From Pipra filicauda (lineage: Eukaryota; Chordata; Aves; Passeriformes; Pipridae), in NCBI RefSeq assembly GCF_003945595.2, contig NW_024104502.1:186001-250000 (forward strand): a stretch of DNA of 64,000 nucleotides, read 5' to 3'. Positions 25,491-38,989 of the stretch are shown in pieces. The notes below the pieces were generated by a model that did not search any database, was not told the origin of the DNA, and saw only the letters and a list, made by a program, of their open reading frames with translations. Both the position numbers and the translations under genes were made by a program. Numbering within the stretch: the first letter of the stretch is position 1; each line of letters begins with the position of its first letter.

Positions 25491-27039
25491 AGCTTTTTTT
25501 TGCACCAGTGTACTTACAGCCTGATTAATTCTTCTGCTTCCCGAAGTTAAATACAAAAAAATGAGTATCATCTGACCCAGAACATTGGAGCTAAATTCTT
25601 TGTTGAAATCTTGAATTAGCCTGCTGGAAATGATACTTCCAAAGCTCCTCAGACATTTAGTGACATGCAGATTGGGAGGCAGTGAGAGGACAGGGGAGGA
25701 GAGCAGGGGGGCATCGTTCTTGCTGGCCTGGCTCCCCTGGGAGAAGGGCAGGTAACAGCTGTGCCCAGCTCAGCACTTATATCAACTTCAGACCAGAGAA
25801 CCTTGTGGGTTTCTGTATCTGAACTAGTAGTCTCCACTTAGTTGACACAACTCCTTTTGTGCCCAAAGCTTGGTGCTCAGCTGGCTGAGGTCCCAGCGGG
25901 TGCCACCTCAGCAGCAAGCAGCAATGGCTTTACGTAATTTGTGTGCCTCCTGACATTTAAATTAATTCTCTTTGTGGCATATTCAATAAATAGACACCTC
26001 TCTACTATCACAGATATATTTATTTCCTGACTTTCCCATTTTTGCTTATTTTTTGTTATGGTAGGTTACAGTTTTGGGCTATTTGGAGGCAATTCTTGGG
26101 AGACAGAAGGTGGTGAAGAGGAGACACAGCCCACCACAACCAAACCAAAACATCTGGCAGTAAGTGATGCCTCCCTCAGTGTCCTTGGACACACTGCCTG
26201 GTGCTGGATGGGGGTACGACTGCTCCTGATTTAGGGATGGTCTCCACTCCCTTTGGTCAGGCTGGTTGGTCACAGTTACACGTCACATCACTGTCTTACC
26301 CTGTGCTGCTGGTGAAAGCACTATTTCCCTCTGCTGAGTGTGCTGTGTCATCGCTGCTGCACTGCCTGTGCTAAAAAGAGCTGACACAGTGAGCTCTGAG
26401 CCCCACAGCTGGTTTTTCTGGATGTTTTGTATCTAAACTGACCCTTTCTCAACCCTGTCATGGGTTGGATCCACCACAGTAGCCAACTTTTCAAAACATA
26501 ACCAGCACAAACCAACATTATAATGAAACCAAGCAGCTTCTGAAGACGAAAGCACATGGACTCTGCATCCAAATGCGATGCTGCAGCTTCTGGGAAGTGC
26601 TGAGCATGCGCTTCTTCACCTGGAAAGGTCTTGGCATGTGTGCTGTTTATCAAAATAACAACTCATTGAAATACAGCTGAAAGTATTGCCAGAAACACTG
26701 AATGAACCACTGTTGTTTCCAGACTACCGTGGTCTCTACTGGCTTTTCCAGAGAAGGGAAATCAGTGGGCTCAGAGAATGAACTCTGAATACAAGCTCTC
26801 ACCCAGCTGTCTCTCGTTCACCTGCCGTGCTGACTCATCTCACAGACCTTCCACAGAGCTCAGATCCTGCAGTTCACTGCAAGAGGGGCACCTCCTCCTC
26901 CAGCCACCTTGACAGGGATTCTGGATTCTACATTCAACAGTAGGTGCCACTCATCAAGGGTCCCCTCCCAGGACATGCCACTTAATGCTCCTGGTTATCA
27001 ATAGAGAAAAGAAATTCTGGATGCATTCCTGAGACTCCC

Positions 27040-27300
27040 TATTAATTTCATCTGAAATAAACTGTGCTTTTTATTAACATCATTATGCTGCAGCATTTTG
27101 TAGGATATTGGGTTCTTTGTAAGACACACATGCTGTTTATAGTCTTATCTGTGTCTGCCTCAGAGGTGGCTTCATGATGCAATTCATTAATTCATGACTG
27201 AAATGTCTCTCTCATTCTACACCATTTAGATGCCAGATATTTTCTACAAAGCTTATTAAAGCATGTTTTGTACTTCAACATTCACTGTACTACCAAACAG
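27040..27300. other. Candidate conserved noncoding element
   Basis: AT-rich, repeat-free sequence with dense homeodomain-like cores (ttcattaattcatgac near 27183, ttattaacatcattatg near 27071) and a paired 'cttattaaagcatg' word. Frames are closed by stops on both strands. Regulatory identity is inferred only. Confidence 0.2.
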
Positions 27301-27913
27301 TCACATCGAGTGTGACTGAGGCACACATGTATTTTAGACAAAGGAAAAGATAATTGTTAGCACGCCAGAGGTGCTCCAAAATTATCAGCAGCTTCTGTCT
27401 GTATTCTGAATAATAAATATGATTTGAAACATGCACAGATAATATCAAACAACCTATGTTCAAATAGGAAGCATCATTCTAGAAACATAACTAATAAACC
27501 CACTTCCATGGCAAGTAGCAATAAAGAGTATTTGGGTGAGGGGCTCAGCTTTTTGCTGGTGTGGGCTACTGCACCTCTCAGCTTTGGAATGGCTGCCCTG
27601 GGCCCCTTGGCTGCCCTACCACCCTTGCCAGGGTCAGATGTGTCAGAGCTCGCACCGGCAGCCTCAGCAACCTTGACTGTTGCAGCAGCAACAGCTGTGC
27701 AGAGACTTGGCTACTGAGTGCACCCTTGGTGTGTGCTTGCTTCAGACACGGCCATCCCCACCTCCTCCTCTCCTCTCTTCCTCTGGTGTCACATTCAAAT
27801 GCTGGACACCATGATCCAAACTCCCTACAGCTGCAGAGGGGAAGTTTGAGTGTCTGAACACCTCCTGCCCTGCCCAATGGGCTCAGCAGGGCATGGGAAG
27901 GGAGGAAGCAAGA

Positions 27914-27948
27914 GATGTGTGTATGTATGTGTGTATGTGTATGGGCAT
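27914..27948. repeat. TG/TATG simple repeat, left flank of a CR1
   Basis: The run gatgtgtgtatgtatgtgtg and its continuation is a TG-rich microsatellite that directly abuts the 5'-truncated start of the CR1 copy at about 27949. Confidence 0.85.
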
Positions 27949-28170
27949 GTGCCAGGGGAGGTTCAGGTGTGGCATCAGGAAGATTTCTTCATGGAAAGGG
28001 TGGTTGAGCATTGGAAGGGGCTGCCCACGGAGGTGGAGTCCCCATCCCTGGAACTGTTCAAGAAATGACTGGACATAGCACTCAGTGCTCTGGGCTGGGT
28101 GACAAGGTGGGGTTCAGTCAAAGTTTGGACTTAATGATCCTGGAGATCTTTTCCAACCGTAATGCTTCTG
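27949..28170 (+). repeat. CR1 LINE 3'-end fragment between TG repeats
   Basis: The sense CR1 end is readable: ccaggggaggttcaggtgtg, gaagatttcttcatggaaag, ggtggttgagcattggaagg, then 'tgatcctggagatcttttccaaccgtaatg'. It is truncated at its 5' side where the TG repeat at 27914-27948 ends. Its 3' terminus runs straight into a much longer TG array, so it is flanked by the same kind of simple repeat on both sides. Confidence 0.93.
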
Positions 28171-28331
28171 TGTGTGCACATGTGTGTACGTGCGTGTGGG
28201 TATGTGTATGTGTGTACATGTATGTGTACTTACGGGTACATGTGTGTGCACGTGTGTACATGTGTGTGTACTTATGTGTACATGTGTGTTCACGTGTGTG
28301 CACATGTGTGCACATGTGTGTGTGTACTCCT
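28171..28331. repeat. Alternating purine-pyrimidine TG/CA array
   Basis: About 160 bp of almost strictly alternating purine and pyrimidine bases: TG, TA, CG and CA dinucleotides such as tgtgtgtgcacatgtgtgta. It contains many self-complementary acatgt, gcac/gtgc and gtac words. Such DNA can adopt Z-form or cruciform structure. It begins at the CR1 3' end. The open frames that cross it on both strands are simple-repeat artefacts. Confidence 0.92.
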
Positions 28332-31300
28332 GGCCGCGGGGGCACAGAAGAGCTTCTGTGCTGGCAACAGGCAGCTGAAGACACTGATTGGCAACAGGGA
28401 GCTGAAGCACAAGTGGACATTATCCTTGAGTTGTGCACAGACCAGCCCCAAATGCCCAGACTCCCCCACAGTGGCAGCCCCCAGGCCTGGGTACCAGGCA
28501 AAGCACACTGGAATGTGCTTGGGAGGAAAAGGCTGGACTCAAATCCTGACCAGCCATGATCATATCTTGCTTTGTCAGGGTGCCATTCTCCGTTCCCCTA
28601 GCCACATGAAGGAAAGATGCTGGGGGCAGCACTGGTAGCACCAAGGCTGTTGGCTTGACCAGCAAGCAGCAACTCACCCCCAGAGCAGCAGGATCACGCT
28701 CTTCCAACCGCAGCCACAGTGAATGGTGATTTGAGGTTCCTTTTAATTGAGTTAACATTGCTTTTGTTGCAATTTCCCCATCTGTGTTATAAAAAGGCCT
28801 GAAATGATACAGGCCAGTCCTGCCACCCAGTGCTGTGCCAGGGCTGGTCTGAGCATCCCGCTGGATTCAGGCAGTGCCTCCCCCTGTGAAGCTTTGATGT
28901 GCAGTTTTCAAAGCATTTAAACCAAGATAGAAAGCTCATATTTGACAATGTTTCTGTCTGCTTGACTGAACTTCTCAAATCTCTCCATTTTTCTTCGGAC
29001 GTAGAGAACTCGTGAGAGAAAAGCCAAGCTTTTTCCACAGCTTATGTTCCTGTAAAAACAGCTCCAAGTACACACATTCTGCTCCTCGCTCCAGTTGGGG
29101 CTCTGCATGCCAAGTCAAGTATTTATTTTCATTACTTTTGAGACCACCAAAATTAATGTATCTTTCAGACAGGAAGAATTTTATTTATTATGGTGGATTT
29201 GAATCCAAGAGATGAAAGAAGAGCAGCATGCATCTCGAAAGCAACCGAGGCTGGGAGCAGGAGGAGATGGCCCGACCTGAGCTACCCTCCTTCTCTGGCA
29301 CCAGCCTCCATCAGCCCCCATGTGTTTCCATATGGATGGACCACAGATCCGTGAGTCCTTCCAAAACAACACTGTAAATCCTGCCACAGTTACAGTAGCA
29401 AGGGCAAATATCAATTTTTTAATGATTTCCCCATTTTCCAAAGTCGCTGGTGTAGTAGTTGATGGTACAGGTTGGGTGGGATGGGAGGCTGCTGGAGAAA
29501 ATCTGCTTGTCCCTGGGGAGCATCATTCAAAGAGAAAAGAGATTATTTTTTCCCTTTTTCATGTACTGATCCCTGAACTCTACACCCTGAGGTGATATAT
29601 GAAATGAGGTGAAATGGCCAAGTCAAGCCACGTCTTTTTGGTGCTGTCCTTTGATAAGCTTCACTCAAACTGCTTAAATTGGGATTTCAGCATCAATCTG
29701 TGATGCTGAAGGAGGATGCGTGATGGCCCAGCTGTTGGAATGAATCCAGGTTCTGTTAAGGTGGTGGACCTGAACATGTGTTTCATGGGTTATTTTGAAC
29801 CCAACCTGCTCCACCTGCTCTGGGCTGTCCTGCAGTGTCTCTGTCTCTCCAGGCTGGCTACATATATCTGGGTGTTTTGTCTGTATTAGGCTTTGTTTAC
29901 AAGAGGAAAACATCACTTTTTACTTGGGATGGATTGCTGCGCTTTACAGAAACAAACGAATTATAAAAAACAGACAAAATTTGGGCTTGCTCAAGCATTT
30001 CAGCTAAGAGCTTGGAGGCAATTTGTGTTTTATACATTCTGAGAGAAATCTCCACTGAAAATAAGAAGCTCCCTGGCTCATGCTAACAAGTCATGTACTT
30101 TGAGGGTCCTGGTCCCAGCTTTTGGGTCCCAGCTGGCTTTTCATCTCCACTCTCCTTTTATTTCAGCACTTTGGTGTGCTCCACTAATGGGATTTCCCAG
30201 CTTTCTCCTCCTAGGAGCTTCCCCTCCTCCTGCTGCTCACTGAATGAGTCTCACCTGTGTTATACAGGTGGTGTCTAATATTTTTTGCTGTTTGTGATAG
30301 TACTGTCCTTTGTGCTCTCCTCATCAAACCCACCCCAGCATTGTGGCTCTGGGAACTTCTTGGTGCGAAAGAGTGAGAAGCTGTACCCTTGGACCTGAGC
30401 ACTGTGCTCTCCAGTTTGCTTTCATCAGGAAATCCATACCCTGAAGGATTTTTCCTCTATTACTTAATTGTTTTGCTATGGATTTCGGCATGAGCTTCTT
30501 TGAAAGTGTAGAAATGAAATCCTGGTTTGTTAAAGAAAACAATGCTGCTGCTGTTCCTTTCTAATGTGCCTGGAGTTCCACCAAGATGTTGCCGAAGTCA
30601 TCTTGCCCATTAGGAAGAAAGTGGATTACATCTCTGTAACAACCGTTTAGAAAACACCACTTCACTTCTAGACCAGAGCCAGTCTAAAGATGGATTGGGC
30701 AGGTCACTAACACTGGTAATGTTTTGGTAAAAATACCCTACTGAGAAACCTCATTAATGCCACTGCACTCAAGGCTCTCCTACAGAGGGAGGCGTCTGGG
30801 TTATGTCATGGAGATGAGAGGAAGCTGTAGTGGGACCAAAGGGAAGGCCAAATCCATGAGAAAATAGGCTGAGAAGTTCAACATCTCATACAATGACTTG
30901 CTGCTTCTTCCATGGAGCTCACTGAAGCTTCAGACATGCCCTAATGTGTTAACAAGGCACCCGGCCCCCGATGTCCTGCTGGAAATAACCCCAGTTTGGA
31001 AGTCCTCGAGATCCTGGACCATTAGACAGCGTCAGATCCCTTCCAGGCTGTATTTGATATAATTTCTCATTGCAAAACCTTAAGTGGAACTGTAACGTTT
31101 AGTTGCTTTCATCATCTCTGATAACACCTCAAGCCTGGGTCCCAGTTCTTTAAGAGCACAAAGAAAAAAAACAATGTATTGGACACCCAATAAAAGAGAA
31201 TTTGTGTTATCCAAAGTTAGTTTGAATTTAACTTAATTGTTTATTACTCTGAGGTCTCTGAAGGATAAAGAATATAGAATAAAATATTTCTATCACCTCA

Positions 31301-32549
31301 GCCTTTGTAAAAACATTCACAACCTGTTAAACACCGGGGTCACTAACTCTGAAATGATCTCACAATTTGATTTCATTATATTTTAATTGCAAATGATATA
31401 TTGCAGGGTTCATGGAGGGTGAGAAGCTGGGACTAAGGGAACACTAAACCCCTGCTTTTTTTAAATTCTCCAGCCAGATGTACTGCAGGCAGGTGCAACA
31501 CAGAGTCCCAAATACCCTGCAAACGTAACGAAAGCCTGACCTAGAGGGACCAATGTGAACGGGCTTTTCAGCCTCGTGCTTATTGAGTTCTGTCTGTGGA
31601 AAGGCTGCCAACGGGGGACGTGCTGCCAGAAGCATGGTGGTTTTTTTAATGCAAAGTTGCAAAACCACAAAACTCATTTTTACTAGTGACCTTTTTACCA
31701 CTAATTGTCGGGGTACTTTAAAAAAAAAAGAGAAAAAAAAGAAGCAAAAAAAAAAGAAGCCCATTTGGTCAGGGCTGAATTGACACCCCAGAAACGCTGC
31801 CCCAGCAGCTGCTCCCACACCCAACTGCTGTTTTCCCAGTGTTTGCATCCAAACTAGACTGGGTCCTACTTGGATGAGTCAGACAGCTTTTTGGGTTGTT
31901 GTTTTATTTTTTTTCTTGAAAAGCAGCTTTTGATTGTGAAATAGATTACCAAAAAAATAGCTGGAGTGTTGGAAAGAGGGAGGAAAGAGTCAGGGGTGGG
32001 GGTACAGACAAGGAGGGCTCCAGGGCCATGTCTGCACCAAATGCTGTGTTAAGGTAGTCGCTTCTTTCCCCTTGCTTTTGCTATTTATTTTCTCTTTAAG
32101 AACACATAGGACTATTTTATTTTATTTTATTTCTAAAGTTTTTTTACACATGGACTAGTCAGTAGCTACAGCTGGACTCGCTGTCCCTATGAGAGTTCAA
32201 CCAAGTTTTGATCTCCTTTGCCCAGGTTTTAATACTGGTTCATTCCCTAATTTCATTAGAACTGGCGACATGTAAGAGGTGTATTTGTGAGCAGAGATTG
32301 ACCTACTTTTCTACCTCCTCTGCTGAGCATTTTATAAAGGCACGAAGCCGATGCTCAGCTGGGGGCAGTGGGACTCTCAGCCAGGTGACCTTAAAGCCCA
32401 TCCAGTTCTGCACTCTCCATACACCTTCACAGAGAATCCCAACTGCAAATGAAAAAAAGCAGACCGGTCAACTTTAACAAGTTCCAATAAATTATAAGAA
32501 CTTAATGTTCTTGGGCTGCTTTATTTATAATTTTTACCATGTTGCAGTT
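28332..32549. other. Noncoding stretch with A-rich and TTTTA repeats
   Basis: No gene or transposon was recognised. There is an imperfect 27-bp duplication near 28362-28415 (ggcaacaggcagctgaagac and ggcaacagggagctgaagca), an A-rich tract with interspersed G at 31718-31760, and a (TTTTA)n run at 32113-32132. The A-rich tract creates a Phe/Lys-rich frame in antisense that is not a gene. Confidence 0.55.
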
Positions 32550-32990
32550 TTATAGAATTATAAGGGTTGGGAGGGACTATAAAAATCACTTTTGTTCTAC
32601 CCCCTGCCATGGGCAGGGACACCTTTCACTATCCCAGATTGCTCCAAGCCCCGTCCAACCTGACCTTGGACACTTCCAGGGATCCAGGGGCAGCCACAGC
32701 TTCTCTGGGCAACCTGTGCCAGGGCCTCCCCACCCTCACAGCCAACAATTTCTTCCTAATGTCTAATCTAAACCTACCTTCTTTCAGCTTAAAGCCATTC
32801 TCCCTTGCCCTGTCACTCCATGTCCTTGTTCCAAGTCCCTCTTCAGCTCTCTTAGAGCCCCTTTAGGCACTGGAAGAGGCTCTAAGGTCTCCCCGGGACC
32901 TTCTCTTCTCCAGGCTGACCAATCCCAATTCTCTCAGCCTGGCTCGAGTCTTTTCTCCTGCCACTGTCAAAGGGCCCAGATTGTCACACT
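32550..32990 (-). repeat. CR1 LINE 3'-end fragment, about 440 bp
   Basis: In antisense it starts with a decayed terminus (tatagaattataagggttgg). It then keeps the blocks ctgccatgggcagggacacc, ccaagccccgtccaacctga, cttctctgggcaacctgtgc, 'cctaatgtctaatctaaacct' and 'ccctgtcactccatgtccttgttccaagtccct', reaching the 'ctctcagcctggctcgagtc' part near 32950. It is 5'-truncated at about 32990. Confidence 0.93.
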
Positions 32991-35989
32991 GGGTATCTGT
33001 TGTTGCTTTTACAGATAGAAAATAGAGAAATTTCCAGCTTAAATGATAAAGAACCAGAATTTGCAATAAAGGGGCTGATGAATAAAGGTTTGGGGATTGT
33101 GCTTGGTCACGTTTATGTGATGAAGGAAATCTCCCTTCTACCAAGGGTTTCTGTTATTGCTGGGTCTGTTTGTTAATTTTAGTCTTTATCTCCCTAAGGT
33201 GATTTCCTCTCCCACTCTAAAGCCACATCTTCCTCGAGTGCAGCAAGCACCTTGGGACAGCTTGGTTGTAAACATGGGGTGGAAGCATTTTCTTCTGGTT
33301 TTTCCTTCTATTGGCACATGACAATTTTCTTTTTCTGTTTTGTTTCTCACTTCCCAGTATTTATCTTCTCTAGGAAATATTCTTGGCCTCTAACATGCCA
33401 GGGCTGGTTTATAGCAGTACTTAATGCTCAAAACCAACCCTCTTGACTGGCCAGTGGCTGGGTCACACAGCAGCACCCTGAGGGCTGAGCCCAGCATGGT
33501 TTAACGGAGCACAAAACCACCCGCCAAAGCAGCTGCTGAGGTAGCACTGGAATACCTCAATGGGAGGTGCTGGAGGGACAGCACTGCTCCTGAGGGGCAG
33601 GACTGGTACTGGAGGGGCAGGACCAGCCGTGCAAGCACATCTACCTCCTGGCTGATTTCATCTCCGTGCCCATCACACCGTGTTGCATCTTTGTGCACTT
33701 GCTTTTGAAAGCTCTTTACTTTAGGGCACACGATTTCAGCAGGAAACAGTTTATGGAGTTATTTACAGCTCAATTTACTGAGCATCCCACTGGAACACTG
33801 GTGGAGTGCTGAGGCGTGCATTGTCTGTTGAGTGTGGGCACAGGAGAGGAGTTTCCTTGGAGTTTTTTAATGCATTTTGAACCCCTCTCCTTCCTCTGCT
33901 CCCAAAGCATCTAACCAGTACCAATGCAAACCTTACCAATGAGAAAACTGAAACTAGAAAATGACAGGAATTACAGAAATGCAACAAAAGAAATCACAGA
34001 TTTCTATGGGGTAGCTGACAATTTTCAGGGTTCTTTTTTTTTTTAATTATCCCAAAGGATCTTTACTTGAGCTCTGCCAGAAGCCTGAGTAGGCTGGCAA
34101 TTTGTTACTCCATGCCACCACTGTTGAGTTCAGAGGGAGATGATGACAGTGCAGGCTCCTCATCCCGCACCAACAGTTGTATTTGCTTGGATTGGATTTT
34201 GAGTTTCACTTTTATTACCTTTATGCTGATATTTTTCAAGGAAGCCCCCAAAATCTTTGAAATTTTGCTCTCATTTGAAGGCAGGGAAAGTTTTACCCTC
34301 AATTCACTAGTACAGAGATGAGAGCCCAAGGCAGTTTGGAAACATGGAGTTGAGGATGTCTCCTATGATCTCTGCCACAGAATGGGGCTGCTCAGAATTT
34401 CCTGGAGAACTCTATTAATCTGAGGCTTAATTTGTTAACATTCAGTCTGTTGAACTCCTTAACTGAAAGCATCCAGAATAGTGCAGAAGGTTCTGCCTTA
34501 ACAAAGTACCAGTTGTGTCAGCAGTAAAATTGGAGATGGCTTTCCAGGGAGCATCTCTAAAAGTGAGTTCTCCAAAGCTGCAGCAGTACCATGGTCTCAC
34601 TTGTGGTTTGGGGCTCCTCTAGGTTTTGTACTAGGCACACTGACTTTGTACCCCAGGAAAAGGGACTGCTGCCCCATAAAGACACATGGCCCAGAGCAGC
34701 CTCTCCAAAGCATGCCTGAGGTTTCTCAGACCTCAGACCTAGTTGAACAGGTGTTGTCTAGATGGTGTGAAAGGCCCCCCAAATCCCATGCCAGAGAGAT
34801 GTGGCTGGGCTGGGTGAATTTGCAGGGAAAGTCCTTCAGGCAGGATGAAAGCCCAGGGCTGGCTGCAGAGCGCTGGGGCAGCCCTGTGCCAGCTCCACGC
34901 TCCAGGCACAGCTTGAAGCCCAACAAGGGCAGACACAGGGCGCTGGCACAGCAGCTGAGGAGCAGCAACAGCCAAATGTATGAGGTCTTTAGGCTCCCTG
35001 CAGCTGCAGCCACCCAGGTTCTGCTGGCTGTCCTTGCCCTGGGAGGGGACGCGGTGACGTTCAGCGGCTGCGTTTGCTGCACATTGTCAGATCAGCGCAG
35101 GAGACTCGGGGACTTCTGTTCCTTCTCAAACCCATCTCACTGCTCAACTCAGAAAAGGCTGTTGCTCTGCCCAGCTCTGCCTGGATCATGGCACAACCTG
35201 CCAATGACACCAGGAAAGTCTGGCACCCACTGTGCACACACAGCCTGCCAGAGTCCACCCAGCTGCTCCACATGTGTCTGACTCCTGCGATGCTCTCGGA
35301 GACCGATGCCATCCCGGGCGTTACAGAGCCAGGCACAAGCATCAGCCCACCCCCAGTTGGGCTAGGACCAGGCATCACTGACGTTAACGGGGTTGCATCA
35401 GATTTTGCCAGCTGTGGATACCACCCACAGCTGTTGTGTGCGACCTCTCCTCCCTACACCATCTGAATTTGTGGGCTTTGAGCAAGCATGTACTCATATA
35501 AACAAAACCAGATACAGGAGGAGAGGAACCTGTTTGAGATTTGAGATGACAACTCTGCCCTCAGTTACACTTTCTTGAACAAGAGCAGATTTGGTTAGTA
35601 ACAAGATACAGACCTAATTCTCAGTATTTTTACACCAGCAAAGCCCATGACTCTGGGAGAAGGAGAAGTGCTTTACACTGGCACTGGTGCAACACCAAGC
35701 TCCGCTGCTGTTTAGTGCCCTGGATATTTTCTCTGCAATATGGTTTCAAACACTTGTGAGAGATGAAAACAAAGAAATTAAATACCAGCCTTGTGCAGAC
35801 TTTAAAACAAAAAATAAAATGTCCAGGAAATCCCTCCAAGGTTTTGGACTGAACAGGAAGATACATTACAGAACTTTTTCAACCTTTTTTGTTTTTTTTC
35901 AACTTCCAAGCAGCAGAATGCCAAAATGCTAACAGGCAGGGCAAATTGAGCAAAAACAAAATATTCTGTGGACTGGGTTAGAAAGTAAG

Positions 35990-36310
35990 GCAGTGTTTAT
36001 TTTTTTATGCTTTACACTTTGGCGAGCATTTATCCCGAATGAAGACAGCAAATGTTATTAGATTTCATGGAATGTAAATAAACAGTTATTGGTAAATACA
36101 TTTTGGTGGTCTGCTTGTTACACTGCATGTCAGGAAAACTATAGGGAACTGGCAGGAGTTCAGACATCTTCAAGGAACACAGAAAACAGACATATTTTAC
36201 TAATTATAGCTAACAAAAACACTCTGAGATTACAGTTAAATTACATTAAAACATAACTTGTTGGCAAAGGCTGTGAGCATAATGCTTTGCCTATATCTTT
36301 CTGTATAATG
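35990..36310. other. Candidate conserved element with forkhead-type sites
   Basis: AT-rich unique block containing gtaaataaaca at 36074-36084, a match to the forkhead consensus, and a second gtaaataca at 36092-36100. It also has several TAATT cores (ctaattatagctaac near 36200). Forkhead-site clustering in non-genic DNA suggests a cis-regulatory role; conservation was not tested. Confidence 0.22.
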
Positions 36311-38989
36311 TTTCATCAGAATGGAGCAGGAACATCAGGAAACCCTGGCACAGCCTACTGGGGTTGGGCCACCTGGTCACTTTGGGTCCTGCAACAGTTT
36401 CCGTAGGTCCAGTGGGATTTCCAAGAGGGCAATGGTCTGGGTTTGTCTGAAGCAGGTACTGCACAGGCATGACCTGATGCCTTCCCTGTCATCTGCAGGA
36501 GGGGAGGGAAGGAAAAAGAGGCACTTGCTAAGCAGCCCTGGGGAGGGCTGGGTGGGCAGAAGCAGTGGGATGTAGGGGCTGCATGGCTGTGTCTCCCCAG
36601 AGGAGCTTCTGTACCTGCACCACCTTACCTGGATGGACGGAGCTGCCTCCAGCCAAGTCCTCTCCGAGCTGTGAGCTGGGTGCCATGGCAGCACAGCACT
36701 GCCCTGTACACCCTGTGCTTCTGTCTTCTGACTCTTTTCTGCAGCACATCTCTGGGACAAGGAGAGAAAGAAGTGATGGCTCTGGTACAGAGCATGCTTT
36801 GGCTGTGTCAGTGTGCAGGGACAGAAAGAAACACACCTTGACCCAAGCCAGGAACTCCCACATTTCAATCTCCCTCCTTACGGAACTGTGCCAGCCATTG
36901 CCACACAGCCCATGCCCAGGCAGTGTTTGTGGCATGGCTGTGAAGGACTCTGGGGACAGTCTTTGGCTGTGCATACCCTCATTGCTCCCCAAAAATCCCC
37001 TCCTGCTACCAGACCCAGCCCATGGTACTACTGCCCCATCAGCAACGCAAACCATTTCTGCAGGAGCAGGAGCAGAGCACAGGCTGAAAGCGAGGCCCTT
37101 TTGCAGAAATTATTATGTTTTAACGGCACCCAGAGTATTCACAACAAATGAGCTGTTGGGAATGCTGTGCCTCCATGCACCCACAGCAACAACCCACTGT
37201 GTGGGGCTTACATGGAAATCAACTGCAGGGATGCTTTCACTACAGTGAATTAGATTATGAACTATTAGCTTTATTTTTGAAGCACAGTTTGCATGAATTA
37301 ATTAAGAAAGATGCTCTGAAGCGTTGCATGTGAGCAGCATTCAGGACACAAAATCTCAGGTGAAACATGTTGTGCTGTTCTCCCGTGGTTGTACATCAGG
37401 AGGTGACCTTATTGTTGCTTTACAAAAAGTCTCCAAACCAGAAAAATTTCCTTCCTTCTGCTGGTGGGATATTAATACTGAGTAGTCTCTAGCAGGGCGA
37501 TGCAGTGGGGTGGGAGGCTCGGCTGTGCCACAATGGTTATCCCTTTTAAAACCAGGTAAATCCAGGTAGTCATTAATCTGATCCCGGTTTCGACTACGAG
37601 AAAAACAGGAATCATTTTGTCTGCCATGTAAATGAAAGGGGAATATACAGGCTAATCTCCCCAGAATATTAATAACAGTCCTGCCACTGCACACCACTTC
37701 AGAAATGCACAGTTCCCGTGGCTTGGGTTATTCTTGCATCCCTGCCCGCGTGTAAAGAAATCCTGTAATGAAATCATGCTTCACGATTACCCCATGGTAA
37801 TCTCTTCACTTGAACTGTCTTTATGTCACATTTATAGCCCGTTCTTTGCTGGGAAGATTTTTAAAGGGGATCTGAAGTTTAAAAGAAGACAGATGACAAG
37901 CTGTGATGGTGAGGAAGAGAGGCTCACCATATGGAAATAGAAAGCCCTGGCTCCCTCCTCTATCCCTCCCCCCCCTTCCCCTGCTGAGTTTCTGTACTTC
38001 ACATGATGCTATTGGGATTTGAAGATCAGAATACAAATTAAATTATTAAATGAGGAACAAAAAAAAAAACAAACTTGGGCCTTTCCTCTCCATCCTTCCA
38101 TGTGATCAGTAATTAAAAATCAAAGTGGGGAAAACAACCCCGCTGGAAGCTGGCATTTGGGATATAGCCCAGTTGCCTACAGAAGGATATAATGCTCAGG
38201 CGACATGTTTGTGCCTTTGCATGCTATGGGGGTTCAAGTATGAACTGGTTCTATAGCTAGGAAATTATTTTAGTGGCAGACTTATTCACAGGGCGTATTT
38301 ATTGCTTTATTTATTATTTACTTACTGGGAAAAGCAGAAGCACCACTTCTCAATCCAGTGTGTGTGTCTCCAGCACTGGACTCCTAGTCACCAAAAACCA
38401 CACAGTGTCCCAAAAACCAGGACAGGTGAACCTGCATCAGATGTTTTTTAGCCATTAGTCCCTACAACCTTAATGTGCGGCAGGCAGCAACCCCTTAAAA
38501 CCTGGACAGTCAAAGAGGAACAAATGAATCCATTTCAGCTGGACAGTAGCAGTTTGAGAGTTTATTTTGATGTGTCAAATTTTAGATGAGTTGGTGCTCT
38601 GGCCACGCTCCATCCATCGAGGGTGCCTGACTCAGATCAGCACAGTTGGGGCTGGGACAGCAGGGACAGCACCCAGGGTGAGCCCAGCCTGGGGCAGGAG
38701 ACACGCTGTGAGCCCAGGCGGGACTTGCTGATCACAGCCCTCCCACCTGCACCCCCAGGGAGCTACCAGGGATTTTCCGTTTTTGAAAAACCCCAAGCAC
38801 ACACTGCAGGCCCTGAGTTTTGTAAAATTCGGCCCCATTTTCAACACTGGCTTCGCGAGGCTTGGGCTCAGCTGCTGGCCTCAGTAGCCAGATTTACAAA
38901 ATAAGCACTTAGTCCCCTTAGTGCAGATTTGGGCTATGGACATCCCATTTAGGCACCCATGTTTGAACACTGGTTCCCTGTAGCCAAAA

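Larger units (their letters stand above)
25051..27948. other. Noncoding stretch with two conserved-looking blocks
   Basis: There is no gene or transposon here that I can recognise. Two AT-rich, repeat-free blocks, at about 25255-25490 and 27040-27300, are listed separately. The right end runs into a TG/TATG-rich simple repeat at 27914-27948. Confidence 0.55.

Noticed and set aside
28011..28638. Cys/Val/His/Thr-rich frames up to 182 codons
   Set aside because: Products of the TG/CA array read in different frames.
31444..31848. 134-codon minus frame with a Phe-rich run
   Set aside because: The Phe run is the reverse of an A-rich tract at 31718-31760; no domain is seen.
34601..35281. 226-codon plus frame
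   Set aside because: Starts at UUG, no recognisable domain, overlapping minus frames, no splice-site context; most likely chance in a stop-poor patch.
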